The translations under genes were made by a program, and so were the position numbers. Positions 6,194 through 14,754 of a stretch of 64,000 nucleotides of DNA are shown here, piece after piece. Numbering within the stretch: the stretch's first letter is position 1; each line of letters opens with the position of its first letter. The notes beneath the pieces were generated by a model that had not been told where the DNA came from, ran no database searches, and saw only the letters and a program-made list of their open reading frames with translations. The DNA is taken from NCBI GenBank assembly GCA_964527585.1, contig CAZGPE010000003.1:42672-106671 (forward strand), in the 5' to 3' direction. This stretch comes from Fimenecus sp964527585. Its GTDB lineage: Bacteria; Bacillota; Clostridia; Oscillospirales; Acutalibacteraceae.

Positions 6194-8851
6194 ATGAGCA
6201 CTAAAGAATACAAAATCGTAGACAGTGTTGAAGGACTCGAAGAGGCTATTGTCCGTGTAAGAGCGGCGCAAAAAGAGTATTCGACCTTTACACAGGAACA
6301 GGTTGATAAAATTTTCTTGGCAGCGGCTACCGCAGCTAACCAGCAGAGAATTCCTCTTGCGAAGTTGGCTGTTGAAGAAACAGGTATGGGTGTTGTCGAA
6401 GATAAGGTTATCAAAAACCATTTTGCTTCCGAGTATATTTACAATGCATATAAAAACACAAAAACCTGCGGTGTTATCGAAGAGGATAAGGCTTACGGAA
6501 TGAAAAAAATCGCCGAGCCGATCGGTCTTGTTGCTGCGGTTATTCCCACAACAAACCCCACATCTACCGCAATCTTTAAGACTCTTCTTGCTCTTAAGAC
6601 AAGAAACGGTATTATTATCAGCCCTCATCCCAGAGCAAAAGGTTCAACAATCGCAGCTGCAAAGGTTGTTCTTGAAGCGGCCGTAAAAGCAGGTGCACCG
6701 GAAGGAATTATTTCTTGGATTGATGTTCCGAGCCTTGAAATGACCAATATGATTATGAAAGAGGCTGACATTATCCTTGCAACAGGCGGACCCGGAATGG
6801 TTAAAGCCGCTTATTCTTCGGGCAAGCCGGCTCTCGGTGTCGGTGCAGGTAACACTCCCGCAATTATCGACGATACAGCGGATATTCTTCTTGCCGTAAA
6901 CTCGATTATTCACTCAAAAACATTTGATAACGGTATGATTTGTGCTTCGGAGCAGTCTGTAATCGTACTTGATAAAGTATATAATGAAGTTAAGAAGGAA
7001 TTTGCGGCAAGAGGATGTTATTTCCTTAATGCCGACGAAACCGAAAAAGTAAGAAAGACAATTCTTATCAACGGCGCTCTTAACGCTAAAATTGTCGGGC
7101 AGAAAGCGGCTACAATCGCAGAACTTGCAGGCGTTACCGTTCCTGCCGGAACAAAAATTCTTATCGGTGAAGTTGAAAGCGTAGATCTTGCCGAAGAATT
7201 CGCACACGAAAAACTTTCTCCCGTTCTTGCTATGTATAGAGCAAAAGACATTCAGGACGCTTTCTCTAAGGCAGAAACACTTGTTGCCGACGGCGGATAC
7301 GGTCATACTTCGTCAATTTATCTTGACGAAATTACTCAGAAAGACAAATTGGAAGAATTCGCATCCCGTATGAAAACTTGCCGAATTCTTGTAAATACAC
7401 CTTCTTCTCAGGGTGGTATCGGTGATTTGTATAACTTCAAACTCGCACCTTCGCTTACTCTCGGCTGCGGTTCTTGGGGCGGTAACTCCGTAAGCGAAAA
7501 TGTCGGAGTTAAACATCTTATCAATATCAAGACTGTTGCAGAAAGAAGGGAAAATATGCTTTGGTTCAGAGCTCCTGAAAAAGTATATCTCAAAAAGGGT
7601 TGTTTGCCCGTTGCTCTTGACGAACTTAAAACCGTTATGGGCAAGAAAAAAGCATTTATCGTAACCGACAGCTTCCTTTATAATAACGGTTATACAAAAC
7701 CGATTACCGATAAACTCGATGAAATGGGAATTCAGCATACAACTTTCTTCGAGGTTGCTCCCGATCCGACACTTGCTTGTGCTAAGAAGGGTGCCGAGCA
7801 AATGAAAGCATTCCAGCCGGATGTTATTATCGCACTCGGCGGCGGTTCCGCAATGGACGCAGGAAAAATTATGTGGGTTCTTTACGAGCATCCCGAAGCT
7901 GACTTTATGGATATGGCAATGCGCTTCCAGGATATCCGTAAGCGTATTTACACTTTCCCGCATATGGGCGATAAAGCATATTTCGTAGCGATCCCGACTT
8001 CAGCGGGTACCGGTTCGGAAGTTACTCCTTTTGCAGTAATCACCGACGAAGAGACAGGCGTTAAATATCCGCTTGCCGACTATGAACTTCTTCCCAAAAT
8101 GGCTATTATCGACGCAGATTTCCATATGTCCGCACCTAAGGGACTTACTTCTGCATCAGGTATTGACGCTGTAACACACGCACTTGAGGCTTATGCTTCG
8201 ATTATGGCAACCGATTATACAGACGGCCTTGCTCTTAAAGCTCTCAAGATTATTTTCGAATATCTTCCCAGAGCATACGATAACGGTCCTAACGATCCCG
8301 AAGCCCGTGAAAAGATGGCTAATGCCGCAACAATGGCAGGTATGGCATTTGCCAACGCCTTCCTCGGTGTATGTCATTCAATGGCTCATAAACTCGGTGC
8401 GTTCCACCATATCCCTCACGGTGTTGCAAATGCACTTATGATTGATGAGGTTCTTCGTTTTAATGCTGCCGAAGCACCCACAAAGATGGGTACTTTCTCT
8501 CAGTACGATCATCCTCATACTCTTGCAAGATATGCTGAGGTTGCCGATTATCTCGGAATTAAGGGCAAAAACGATTCCGAAAAACTCGAAAATCTCATTA
8601 AGGCAATTGACGAACTTAAAGAAAGAGTCGGCATTAAACCCACAATCAAAGATTATGTTGCCGACGAAAAAGATTTCCTTGACCGTCTTGATGCTATGTG
8701 CGAGCAGGCGTTCGACGATCAGTGCACAGGTGCAAATCCGAGATATCCGTTGATCAGCGAAATTAAGCAGATGTATCTCAACGCATATTACGGAAAGACA
8801 TTTGTCGAAACGGAAATGCCTGACGAGAAACAGTTAAAAAGCAAAAAATAA
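6194..8851 (+). CDS. adhE: Bifunctional acetaldehyde-CoA / alcohol dehydrogenase
   Basis: Reduces acetyl-CoA to acetaldehyde and then ethanol, using two NADH. 885 residues, close to the family norm of about 870-890. The N-terminal CoA-acylating aldehyde dehydrogenase domain (about 1-440) has PTTNPTSTAIFK and the catalytic cysteine C250 in GMICASEQ. The C-terminal iron alcohol dehydrogenase (about 455-860) has the NAD-binding GGGSAMDAGK near residue 549 and iron ligands in GIDAVTHALEAY and HSMAHKLGAFHHIPHG. The ATG at 6194 follows GGAGG at 6182-6186. Regulation by Rex is indicated by the perfect operator overlapping the promoter. A kinase-like gene follows after 26 bases and a hydrogenase after it, with no terminator between. 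Confidence 0.97.
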   Translation: MSTKEYKIVDSVEGLEEAIVRVRAAQKEYSTFTQEQVDKIFLAAATAANQQRIPLAKLAVEETGMGVVEDKVIKNHFASEYIYNAYKNTKTCGVIEEDKAYGMKKIAEPIGLVAAVIPTTNPTSTAIFKTLLALKTRNGIIISPHPRAKGSTIAAAKVVLEAAVKAGAPEGIISWIDVPSLEMTNMIMKEADIILATGGPGMVKAAYSSGKPALGVGAGNTPAIIDDTADILLAVNSIIHSKTFDNGMICASEQSVIVLDKVYNEVKKEFAARGCYFLNADETEKVRKTILINGALNAKIVGQKAATIAELAGVTVPAGTKILIGEVESVDLAEEFAHEKLSPVLAMYRAKDIQDAFSKAETLVADGGYGHTSSIYLDEITQKDKLEEFASRMKTCRILVNTPSSQGGIGDLYNFKLAPSLTLGCGSWGGNSVSENVGVKHLINIKTVAERRENMLWFRAPEKVYLKKGCLPVALDELKTVMGKKKAFIVTDSFLYNNGYTKPITDKLDEMGIQHTTFFEVAPDPTLACAKKGAEQMKAFQPDVIIALGGGSAMDAGKIMWVLYEHPEADFMDMAMRFQDIRKRIYTFPHMGDKAYFVAIPTSAGTGSEVTPFAVITDEETGVKYPLADYELLPKMAIIDADFHMSAPKGLTSASGIDAVTHALEAYASIMATDYTDGLALKALKIIFEYLPRAYDNGPNDPEAREKMANAATMAGMAFANAFLGVCHSMAHKLGAFHHIPHGVANALMIDEVLRFNAAEAPTKMGTFSQYDHPHTLARYAEVADYLGIKGKNDSEKLENLIKAIDELKERVGIKPTIKDYVADEKDFLDRLDAMCEQAFDDQCTGANPRYPLISEIKQMYLNAYYGKTFVETEMPDEKQLKSKK

Positions 8852-8877
8852 ACTTTGAATTTACGGAGGTTTGTTTT

Positions 8878-9627
8878 ATGAAATTAGATAATGTTATCGC
8901 AACAAGAAAAGCAAAAAAGGTTTACAGAGACGGGGATAAGTGCATAAAAGTCTTTGATAAGGATTATTCAAAGGCCGATGTTCTTAACGAAGCTCTTAAC
9001 CAGGCAAGAATCGAAGAAACGGGACTTAATATTCCGAAAATCTTCGAGGTTACGACAATTGACGGAAAATGGGCAATTGTTTCCGAGTTTATCGAAGGTG
9101 AAACTTTGGCTGAACTTATGGAAAAAAATCCCGATAAAAAAGATGAGTATCTCAATACGCTTGTTGATGTTCAACTTGAAATTCAGTCAAAGACCTGTCC
9201 TTTGCTTAATAAGTTAAAGGATAAAATGAACTCAAAAATATCTCAGGCTGATCTTGATGCAACTACAAGATACGAACTTCATACCCGACTTGAAGGTATG
9301 CCCAAGCATAAAAAAGTATGCCACGGGGATCTTAATCCTTCAAATATTGTTGTTACGGAAAACGGCGAATGTTATGTAATCGACTGGTCTCACGCAACAC
9401 AGGGTAACGCTTCTGCGGATGCGGCAAGAACTTATCTTCTTTTCTGCCTTAAAGGTGAAGAAGAAACCGCTAAAAAGTATCTTGATATTTTCTGCAAAAA
9501 GAGTGATACGGCAAAACAGTATGTTGAAAAATGGCTTCCCATCGTAGCGGCTTCTCAATCTGTTAAAGGCAACGAAGAAGAGCGTAAACTCTTACTCAGT
9601 TGGACCGATGTTGTTGAATACGAATAA
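8878..9627 (+). CDS. Aminoglycoside-phosphotransferase-fold small-molecule kinase, substrate unknown
   Basis: 249 residues with the APH/choline-kinase fold. K24 in CIKVF is the likely ATP-binding lysine; the catalytic loop is H149-G-D151-L-N-P-S-N156, and the metal-binding Asp is D169 in VIDWSHA. These are complete, so it should be an active kinase. Its place between adhE and a hydrogenase gene, with a GGAGG Shine-Dalgarno and gaps of only 26 and 30 bases, argues against a drug-resistance role and for a metabolic substrate. No mobile element is near. The substrate cannot be read from sequence. Confidence 0.8.
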   Translation: MKLDNVIATRKAKKVYRDGDKCIKVFDKDYSKADVLNEALNQARIEETGLNIPKIFEVTTIDGKWAIVSEFIEGETLAELMEKNPDKKDEYLNTLVDVQLEIQSKTCPLLNKLKDKMNSKISQADLDATTRYELHTRLEGMPKHKKVCHGDLNPSNIVVTENGECYVIDWSHATQGNASADAARTYLLFCLKGEEETAKKYLDIFCKKSDTAKQYVEKWLPIVAASQSVKGNEEERKLLLSWTDVVEYE

Positions 9628-9657
9628 ACTTAACCTGTTGTTTAAGAAGGGATAAAT

Positions 9658-11085
9658 TTGAGAAAATTCGATACGAAAGTTCAATATCTTAAATATAAGG
9701 TCTTGCGTGAAGTTGCCAAACAGGCTTGGAACGGCACTTTGCTTCAAAATCTTCTTGATATACCTATGATTGTCGTTCCCGGCGATGAGCCGACAATGAG
9801 ATGCTGTGTATATAAAGAAAGAGCAATTTTGACAGAGCGTGTAAAACTCGCAATGGGAGGAAACAAAGAAAATCCCAATGTGATTGAAGTAATTGATATA
9901 GCTTGCGACGAGTGTCCCGCCGCAGGCTATGAGGTTACCGATTCCTGCCGAGGCTGTCTTGCACACCGATGCGAAGATGTTTGTAAAAAAGGTGCTATTT
10001 CTTTTGACCAGAACCATGTTGCGCATATTGATAAGTCAAAATGTGTAAACTGCGGACATTGTGCCAAGGTTTGCCCGTATTCTGCGATAGCGAACCGTAA
10101 AAGGCCGTGTCAAAACGCTTGTAAGGTTAAAGCAATTACAATCAACGAGAAAAATGCGGCTTCGATAAAAAACGAAAAATGTATATCGTGCGGAGCGTGT
10201 GTTTATCAGTGTCCGTTCGGTGCGATAAGCGATAAATCGTTTATTGTAAATGTTGTCGAGATGCTTAAAGATAAGATAAGCGGAAAACATAAGGGTAATC
10301 TTTATGCGGTTGTCGCTCCTTCTGTCGCAAGTCAGTTTACTTATGCCAAACTCGGTCAGGTTATAACCGGTATTAAATCACTCGGTTTTTCAAAAGTTAT
10401 TGAAGCGGCTCTCGGTGCCGATATTGTCGCACAGTCCGAAGCTGCCGAACTTGCCGAAAAAGGCTTTTTGACGAGTTCCTGCTGTCCTGCATTTGTATCG
10501 TATATAAAATCGGCATATCCGGACCTTGTTCCTCTTATTTCACACAATCTTTCTCCTATGGCGGCGATTTCAAAATACATAAAAGAAAAAGAGCCTGATG
10601 CGAAAATTGTGTTTATCGGACCTTGTACTTCAAAAAAGAAAGAGTTTCAACTCGATACTGTCAGAGAATATGTTGACAGCGTTTTGACTTTTGAGGAACT
10701 TCAGGCTTTACTTGACAGCCGTGAAATCGAAATAACCGAATTGGAAGAAAGCGTTCTTGATGACGCTTCGTATTTCGGAAGAATTTTTGCTCACAGCGGC
10801 GGACTTTCTCAGGCTGCGGCTGAGGCACTCAAAGAGCAGGGGAATACCGATTTCGAACTCAAACCGATTGTTTGCGACGGAATTGAGCAATGTAAAATCG
10901 CTTTGCTGAAAAAAAGCAAAGGTGTACTTGATGCCAATTTTATCGAGGGTATGGCTTGTGCCGGCGGTTGTATAAACGGAGCCGGATGCCTGACCCACGG
11001 CGATGAAAAAAACAAAATGCTTGTTGAAAAGTACGGCAAACAGGCAGGGGATAAGACGATTTCGGATTCGGTTAACTCACTTTGA
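9658..11085 (+). CDS. Monomeric [FeFe] hydrogenase, group B-like
   Basis: 475 residues. An extra cysteine set (CDECPAAGYEVTDSCRGCLAHRCEDVC) comes first, then two [4Fe-4S] ferredoxin motifs (CVNCGHCAKVCP and CISCGACVYQCP), then the H-cluster domain with L1 T272-S-S-C-C-P-A-F, L2 G-P-C323-T-S-K-K-K-E and L3 E430-G-M-A-C434-A-G-G-C438. L1 with CCPAF rather than CSPGW or CTPGW separates it from the well-studied group A enzymes and fits group B (FeFe_hydrog_B1-like). It should exchange electrons, probably via ferredoxin, with protons/H2; a sensory role is possible. The start is TTG at 9658 with AAGAAGGG at 9644-9651; the next in-frame ATG is too far in. It is third in the Rex-linked adhE operon and ends in a strong terminator. 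Confidence 0.88.
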   Translation: MRKFDTKVQYLKYKVLREVAKQAWNGTLLQNLLDIPMIVVPGDEPTMRCCVYKERAILTERVKLAMGGNKENPNVIEVIDIACDECPAAGYEVTDSCRGCLAHRCEDVCKKGAISFDQNHVAHIDKSKCVNCGHCAKVCPYSAIANRKRPCQNACKVKAITINEKNAASIKNEKCISCGACVYQCPFGAISDKSFIVNVVEMLKDKISGKHKGNLYAVVAPSVASQFTYAKLGQVITGIKSLGFSKVIEAALGADIVAQSEAAELAEKGFLTSSCCPAFVSYIKSAYPDLVPLISHNLSPMAAISKYIKEKEPDAKIVFIGPCTSKKKEFQLDTVREYVDSVLTFEELQALLDSREIEITELEESVLDDASYFGRIFAHSGGLSQAAAEALKEQGNTDFELKPIVCDGIEQCKIALLKKSKGVLDANFIEGMACAGGCINGAGCLTHGDEKNKMLVEKYGKQAGDKTISDSVNSL

Positions 11086-11103
11086 TAAAACAAAGCATAA
11101 ATA

Positions 11104-11134
11104 AAAGGTTCGGTATTTTTACCGAACCTTTTTT
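11104..11134. terminator. Bidirectional terminator between convergent genes
   Basis: A 12-bp perfect stem (11104-11115 with 11120-11131) with a TTTT loop has T residues on the plus side and A residues upstream, so it can end the hydrogenase operon and the minus-strand ABC operon. Confidence 0.85.
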
Positions 11135-11145
11135 GTTACCCGTTA

Positions 11146-11940
11146 TTATGCAAGCATCATTCTGTCGTTTGCGAATTCTCCGTTACTTGCTTTTGCAAAC
11201 AAGTCAAGTAAATCCTGAACTTTAAGATTTTTCTTTTCTTCGCCTGAAACATCATAAATGATTTTACCGTCATACATCATTATAAGTCTGTTGCCGAGTC
11301 TTATGGCATCTTTCATATTATGAGTTATCATAACGGTTGTAATATTGTTTTCCGTAACGATTTCATTGGTAATTTTAAGGACTTTTGCGGCGGTTGCCGG
11401 GTCCAAAGCTGCAGTGTGTTCATCAAGAAGTAAAAGTTTCGGATTCATCAAAGAAGCCATAAGAAGTGTTATTGCCTGCCTTTGACCGCCCGAAAGAAGA
11501 CCGACTTTGGAAGTTAATCTGTCTTCAAGACCTAAATCAAGGCGTTTAAGAAGTTCACGGTAAACTTCTCTTTCTTTTTTTGTAACACCTTTTTTAAGCG
11601 TTCTGGCTTTGCCTCTTCTTGCGGCAATTGAAAGGTTTTCTTCAATTTGCATATCGGCTGCAGTTCCGGTCATAGGGTCTTGGAAAACACGGCTCATATA
11701 TTTAGCACGCTTATATTCGGGAAGTTTTGTTATGTCTTCTCCGTCGACTTTAATTGTTCCGCAGTCAACGGGATAAACTCCCGCAATCATATTGAAAAGA
11801 GTGGATTTTCCGGCACCGTTTCCGCCGATGACCGTAACAAAATCTCCTTCGTTGAGTGTTAAATCAATGCCTTTAAGGGCTTTCTTTTCATTTATGGTGT
11901 TAGGGTTGAATGTTTTGTATACGCCTTTAATTTCAAGCAT
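11146..11940 (-). CDS. ABC transporter ATPase (TrpXYZ / tyrosine-importer type)
   Basis: 264-residue ATPase powering the permease encoded just upstream. Walker A GGNGAGKST, Q-loop VFQDPMTG, signature LSGGQRQ, and Walker B LLLLDEHTAALDP are all present. The DEHTAALDP form is characteristic of ATPases that pair with BPD_transp_2-like permeases and PF04392 binding proteins. The start is ATG at 11940, which follows GGCAGGTG and overlaps the permease stop by 8 bases; an upstream ATG at 11961 lies within the permease frame without a signal. It is the third gene of a binding-protein, permease, ATPase operon. Confidence 0.88.
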   Translation of the reverse strand: MLEIKGVYKTFNPNTINEKKALKGIDLTLNEGDFVTVIGGNGAGKSTLFNMIAGVYPVDCGTIKVDGEDITKLPEYKRAKYMSRVFQDPMTGTAADMQIEENLSIAARRGKARTLKKGVTKKEREVYRELLKRLDLGLEDRLTSKVGLLSGGQRQAITLLMASLMNPKLLLLDEHTAALDPATAAKVLKITNEIVTENNITTVMITHNMKDAIRLGNRLIMMYDGKIIYDVSGEEKKNLKVQDLLDLFAKASNGEFANDRMMLA

Positions 11941-12859
11941 TTTCAGCACCTGCCTTATCATTTTTTATACGCTTTGAGGAGAATTTCGATTTCCAATAGG
12001 GAATTCCGAGGAAAATCGCAACAACGCAGGCTGAAAGAAGTTTAAGGTCGTTGGCGTTCAAACCGAGTTTAAGAACAACCGCTATAACGATATAGTAAAT
12101 AACACCGCCGATAACCGCTCCGAGAAGTCTGAGTGCGAAATTTTTGAATATTTTTCCGAAAACAACTTCACCGATAATAACTGCGGCAAGACCTATAACA
12201 ATTGCGCCTCTGCCCATATTTATGTCGGCACAGCCGTTAAACTGTGCAAGAAGACCGCCGGAAAGAGCGACGATACCGTTTGAAAGAACAAGACCGATTA
12301 TTTTTCTTGAATCGGTGTTGATGCCGTTTGCTCTTGCCATTGCCTGATTGCATCCCGTCGCTCTGATAGAACTTCCGAGTTCCGTTCCGAAGAACCAGTA
12401 GAGAATTGCAATAAGAACGGCAACGAAACAAGCACAGATAAGAATTGTTTTTCCGAGTTCGTTTGAACTTGAAGTGATTATTAAATCGTAGTTTCTTTTG
12501 CTGATAGGGGTGTTTGCTTTACCGCTCATAATTCTGAGGTTTACCGAATAAAGAGCCAACTGAGTTAAAATTCCGGAAAGAATTGCGGGAATTCCGAATT
12601 TTGTGTGTAAAATTCCGGTAACCAAACCTGCGATACAACCTGCTGCGAAAGCGACGATAAGCGCAATTCTGACATCAATGCCGTTTACGGTTAAAACAAC
12701 GAGAACCGCACCGCCCGTACCGAATGAACCGTCAACTGTCAAATCGGCAAGATCGAGGATTCTGTATGTAATATATACGCCGATAGCCATAATACCCCAT
12801 ATCAGTCCTTGTGCTATCGGGGAAGGAAGAGACTGAATAAACTGTAAAATCTGTGTCAT
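11933..12859 (-). CDS. ABC transporter permease (TrpY-like)
   Basis: 308 residues with about eight to ten hydrophobic segments and the segment YRILDLADLTVDGSFGTGGAV near the N-terminus, a conserved feature of the permease partner of PF04392-type binding proteins. IRATGCNQAMARANGINTDSRKIIGLVLSNGIVALSGGLLAQ is the coupling region facing the ATPase. It starts at ATG 12859 behind AAGGAG. It lies between the binding protein and ATPase genes and overlaps the latter. Known relatives import tryptophan or tyrosine, but substrate here is not established. Confidence 0.87.
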   Translation of the reverse strand: MTQILQFIQSLPSPIAQGLIWGIMAIGVYITYRILDLADLTVDGSFGTGGAVLVVLTVNGIDVRIALIVAFAAGCIAGLVTGILHTKFGIPAILSGILTQLALYSVNLRIMSGKANTPISKRNYDLIITSSSNELGKTILICACFVAVLIAILYWFFGTELGSSIRATGCNQAMARANGINTDSRKIIGLVLSNGIVALSGGLLAQFNGCADINMGRGAIVIGLAAVIIGEVVFGKIFKNFALRLLGAVIGGVIYYIVIAVVLKLGLNANDLKLLSACVVAIFLGIPYWKSKFSSKRIKNDKAGAENA

Positions 12860-12879
12860 AAAAACTCCTTAAAACAAAG

Positions 12880-12911
12880 GTTAAAGCGATAAGGTGTCTT
12901 ATCGCTTTAAC
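12880..12911 (-). terminator. Intra-operon hairpin between binding-protein and permease genes
   Basis: A perfect 14-bp stem (12880-12893 with 12898-12911) with a 4-nt loop. On the minus strand it is followed by a weak CTTTGTTTT tract, so it may terminate partly or protect the 3' end of the binding-protein message. Confidence 0.7.
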
Positions 12912-12929
12912 AAATATTATGTTAATTGA

Positions 12930-13916
12930 TTATTCGGCACTGATTACGATTTCTTCGTATGTGTCCGGAATTGAAACACCGATTGCATCGGCACGGGATT
13001 TAAGATATTTTTTAGTTGTTGTCTGAGCATAAGCAATATCCATCTCTGCGGGATTTGCACCGTTTACGAGGATTTCGTATGCCATCAAACCTGCTTTATA
13101 TCCTATATCGTAGTAACTGATGGAAAGAGTTGCCACACCGCATCCCTTACAAATTCCTTCTTCACCTGCGATGATCGGAACTTTTGCCGGCTCAGTAACC
13201 GAATTGATAAGTTCGGAGTTTGAAGCCGCTGTGTTATCAGTGGGAATATAAATTGCACCGCATTCCGAAACCGCTGTTGTAGCGACCGAGAGAACATCGT
13301 TGGTATCGGTAAAAGTATATGCTTTTACTTCATATCCGAGATTTTTAAGTTCGGCTTCAACAATATCAGACTGGTATTTTGAGTTCGGTTCTGCGGAGCA
13401 GTAGAGAATACCGACTTTTTTTGCATCGGGAGCGATTTCTTTTATCATAGCGGCTTGCTCGGTAAGGGGAGCGAGGTCTGCCGTACCGGTGATATTGATA
13501 CCGGTTTTTCCGTTCCAGTCTTTAATTCCCAAAGCGGTAGCATAATCTGTGATTGATGTGCCGATTATCGGAATTGTGTCGGTTGCTTCGGCTGCGGCGG
13601 TAAGAGCACCGGTTGCGTTAGCGAGAATAAGGTCAACATCATCGCTTACAAATTTAGAAACGATTGTTGTGCAGTTTGTAGCTTCGCCGGAAGCATTTTG
13701 CTCATCAAATTCAACTTTATCACCGAGTTTTTCGGTAAGAGCATCCTTAAAGCCTTTTGTTGCGGCATCGAGTGCATCGTGCTGAACAAGTTGGCATATA
13801 CCGACTTTGTATACTTTAGCATCGCTTGAAGTGTCGTTGGTACAAGCGGTAAAGCAAGCAACAACAAGAACTGCAACAAGCAAAACGCTGATTACTGATT
13901 TCATTGTCTTTTTCAT
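12930..13916 (-). CDS. ABC transporter substrate-binding lipoprotein (PF04392 type, amino-acid-like)
   Basis: 328 residues. A lipoprotein signal (KSVISVLLVAVLVVAC) ends at Cys21 or Cys25, followed by a TNDTSSDA linker and a two-lobed periplasmic-binding fold beginning YKVGICQLVQHDALDAATKGF. The segments GTSITDYATALGIKD, LYCSAEPNSKYQSDI and YIPTDNTAASNSELI match the TrpX/CD0873-like family, whose studied members bind tryptophan or tyrosine. The ATG at 13916 is preceded by AAGGGA. It heads the operon behind a perfect-consensus promoter; the leader of about 55 bases is too short for a T-box. The hairpin after it probably makes it the most abundant product. Confidence 0.88.
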   Translation of the reverse strand: MKKTMKSVISVLLVAVLVVACFTACTNDTSSDAKVYKVGICQLVQHDALDAATKGFKDALTEKLGDKVEFDEQNASGEATNCTTIVSKFVSDDVDLILANATGALTAAAEATDTIPIIGTSITDYATALGIKDWNGKTGINITGTADLAPLTEQAAMIKEIAPDAKKVGILYCSAEPNSKYQSDIVEAELKNLGYEVKAYTFTDTNDVLSVATTAVSECGAIYIPTDNTAASNSELINSVTEPAKVPIIAGEEGICKGCGVATLSISYYDIGYKAGLMAYEILVNGANPAEMDIAYAQTTTKKYLKSRADAIGVSIPDTYEEIVISAE

Positions 13917-13977
13917 AATGGTCTTTCCCTTCACGGTTTATTTGATTTAGCGATTTTAACCGCTAAAGCGTGATTTA

Positions 13978-14006
13978 ATTATATTCATATATTCGGCGCT
14001 TGTCAA
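13978..14006 (-). promoter_or_regulatory. Consensus sigma-A promoter of the ABC operon
   Basis: On the minus strand TTGACA (14006-14001) and TATAAT (13983-13978) are separated by exactly 17 bases. The leader to the start codon contains a short inverted repeat, TTTAGCG with CGCTAAA. Confidence 0.85.
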
Positions 14007-14054
14007 TAGTTTTTTGAATAAAAATACATAAAAATGTAAATTTATTCTTTCCGT

Positions 14055-14090
14055 GAAAAAAGGATATACGGCAATTTGCGTATATCCTTT
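14055..14090 (-). terminator. Terminator of the arsR-nitroreductase operon
   Basis: A perfect 12-bp stem (14059-14070 with 14079-14090), read on the minus strand, is followed by a run of T residues. Confidence 0.85.
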
Positions 14091-14098
14091 GGCAATGT

Positions 14099-14752
14099 TT
14101 ATTTAACTTTTTTGTTAACCGCTGTTTCGAAATGATATTTTGCAATACCGAGATCGACTTTTGTATAGAAACCTTTTCCGGCTTTTGCTTTAACCGAACC
14201 GTCGGGGAGAAGTTCAAAGTAGAATTTCTGCTGGTTCATTGCGGTAGGTGCGAGTAAAGCCGCTTCAACGCCTTTTTTGAACCATTCGGGACTTGTTGAG
14301 GAATAGTTGCTTACTTCGGACAAATTTTTGCTTTTGTGAGCAACGCCTTCAACTTGAGCATATCCGATCGGAATTATGCATCCGGCTTTTTCTCCTTTTT
14401 CAACAATTGCCTTGCTTTTTCCGTGAGTCATCGCAACCCAGCAGGTATTCAAGCCCATTTCTTCGGCTTTCAAAATAAGCATTTCTCCGTAATAACCGAG
14501 AAGTTCATCGAGATTATCCGATTTCTTTCCTACAAGTGTGATATAGTTGTTAACACCGCTGAATTTTCCGTAGTGTGCCATAAAAGAGTCAAAACATTTC
14601 GGTTCATTGTAAAAAATCTGTATGTGCAATCCGGCTTTTTCGTTTATTTGAGAAATGAGCGAATTAAGTATATTTCGCTTTTCTTCTTCAATAGGCTCTT
14701 GAGTGTATTGGCGGACGCTGTGTCTTGATTCGATAATTTTGTTAAAGTCCAT
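14099..14752 (-). CDS. Nitroreductase-family flavoprotein (TM1586-like)
   Basis: 217 residues. It starts MDFNKIIESRHSVRQYTQEPI, the classic FMN-phosphate-binding Arg/Ser/Arg motif of the nitroreductase superfamily; GYYGEMLILKAEEMGLNTCWVAM and APTAMNQQKFYFEL complete the FMN site. The lack of a long central insertion and the repeated half-domain arrangement fit the PF14512 subgroup. The ATG lies 2 bases after the ArsR stop, so the two are translationally coupled. It probably reduces a quinone-like or nitro compound with NAD(P)H, and the ArsR protein may sense the same compound; both points are inference. Confidence 0.85.
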   Translation of the reverse strand: MDFNKIIESRHSVRQYTQEPIEEEKRNILNSLISQINEKAGLHIQIFYNEPKCFDSFMAHYGKFSGVNNYITLVGKKSDNLDELLGYYGEMLILKAEEMGLNTCWVAMTHGKSKAIVEKGEKAGCIIPIGYAQVEGVAHKSKNLSEVSNYSSTSPEWFKKGVEAALLAPTAMNQQKFYFELLPDGSVKAKAGKGFYTKVDLGIAKYHFETAVNKKVK

Positions 14753-14754
14753 AT

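Noticed and set aside
7313..7963. 216-codon open frame on the minus strand inside adhE
   Set aside because: It is fully within adhE and shows no family motif; a shadow of the real gene.
8878..9627. Aminoglycoside resistance gene
   Set aside because: The fold is APH-like, but there is no mobile context, and it sits inside a fermentation operon; a resistance function is not supported.
9628..9657. A second Rex site in front of the hydrogenase gene
   Set aside because: No TTGTTAA/TTAACAA pair is present in this 30-base gap; only a Shine-Dalgarno is visible.
13917..13977. T-box or other riboswitch ahead of the amino-acid-type ABC operon
   Set aside because: The leader from the consensus promoter to the start codon is only about 60 bases and lacks the T-box core sequence; too short for a T-box.
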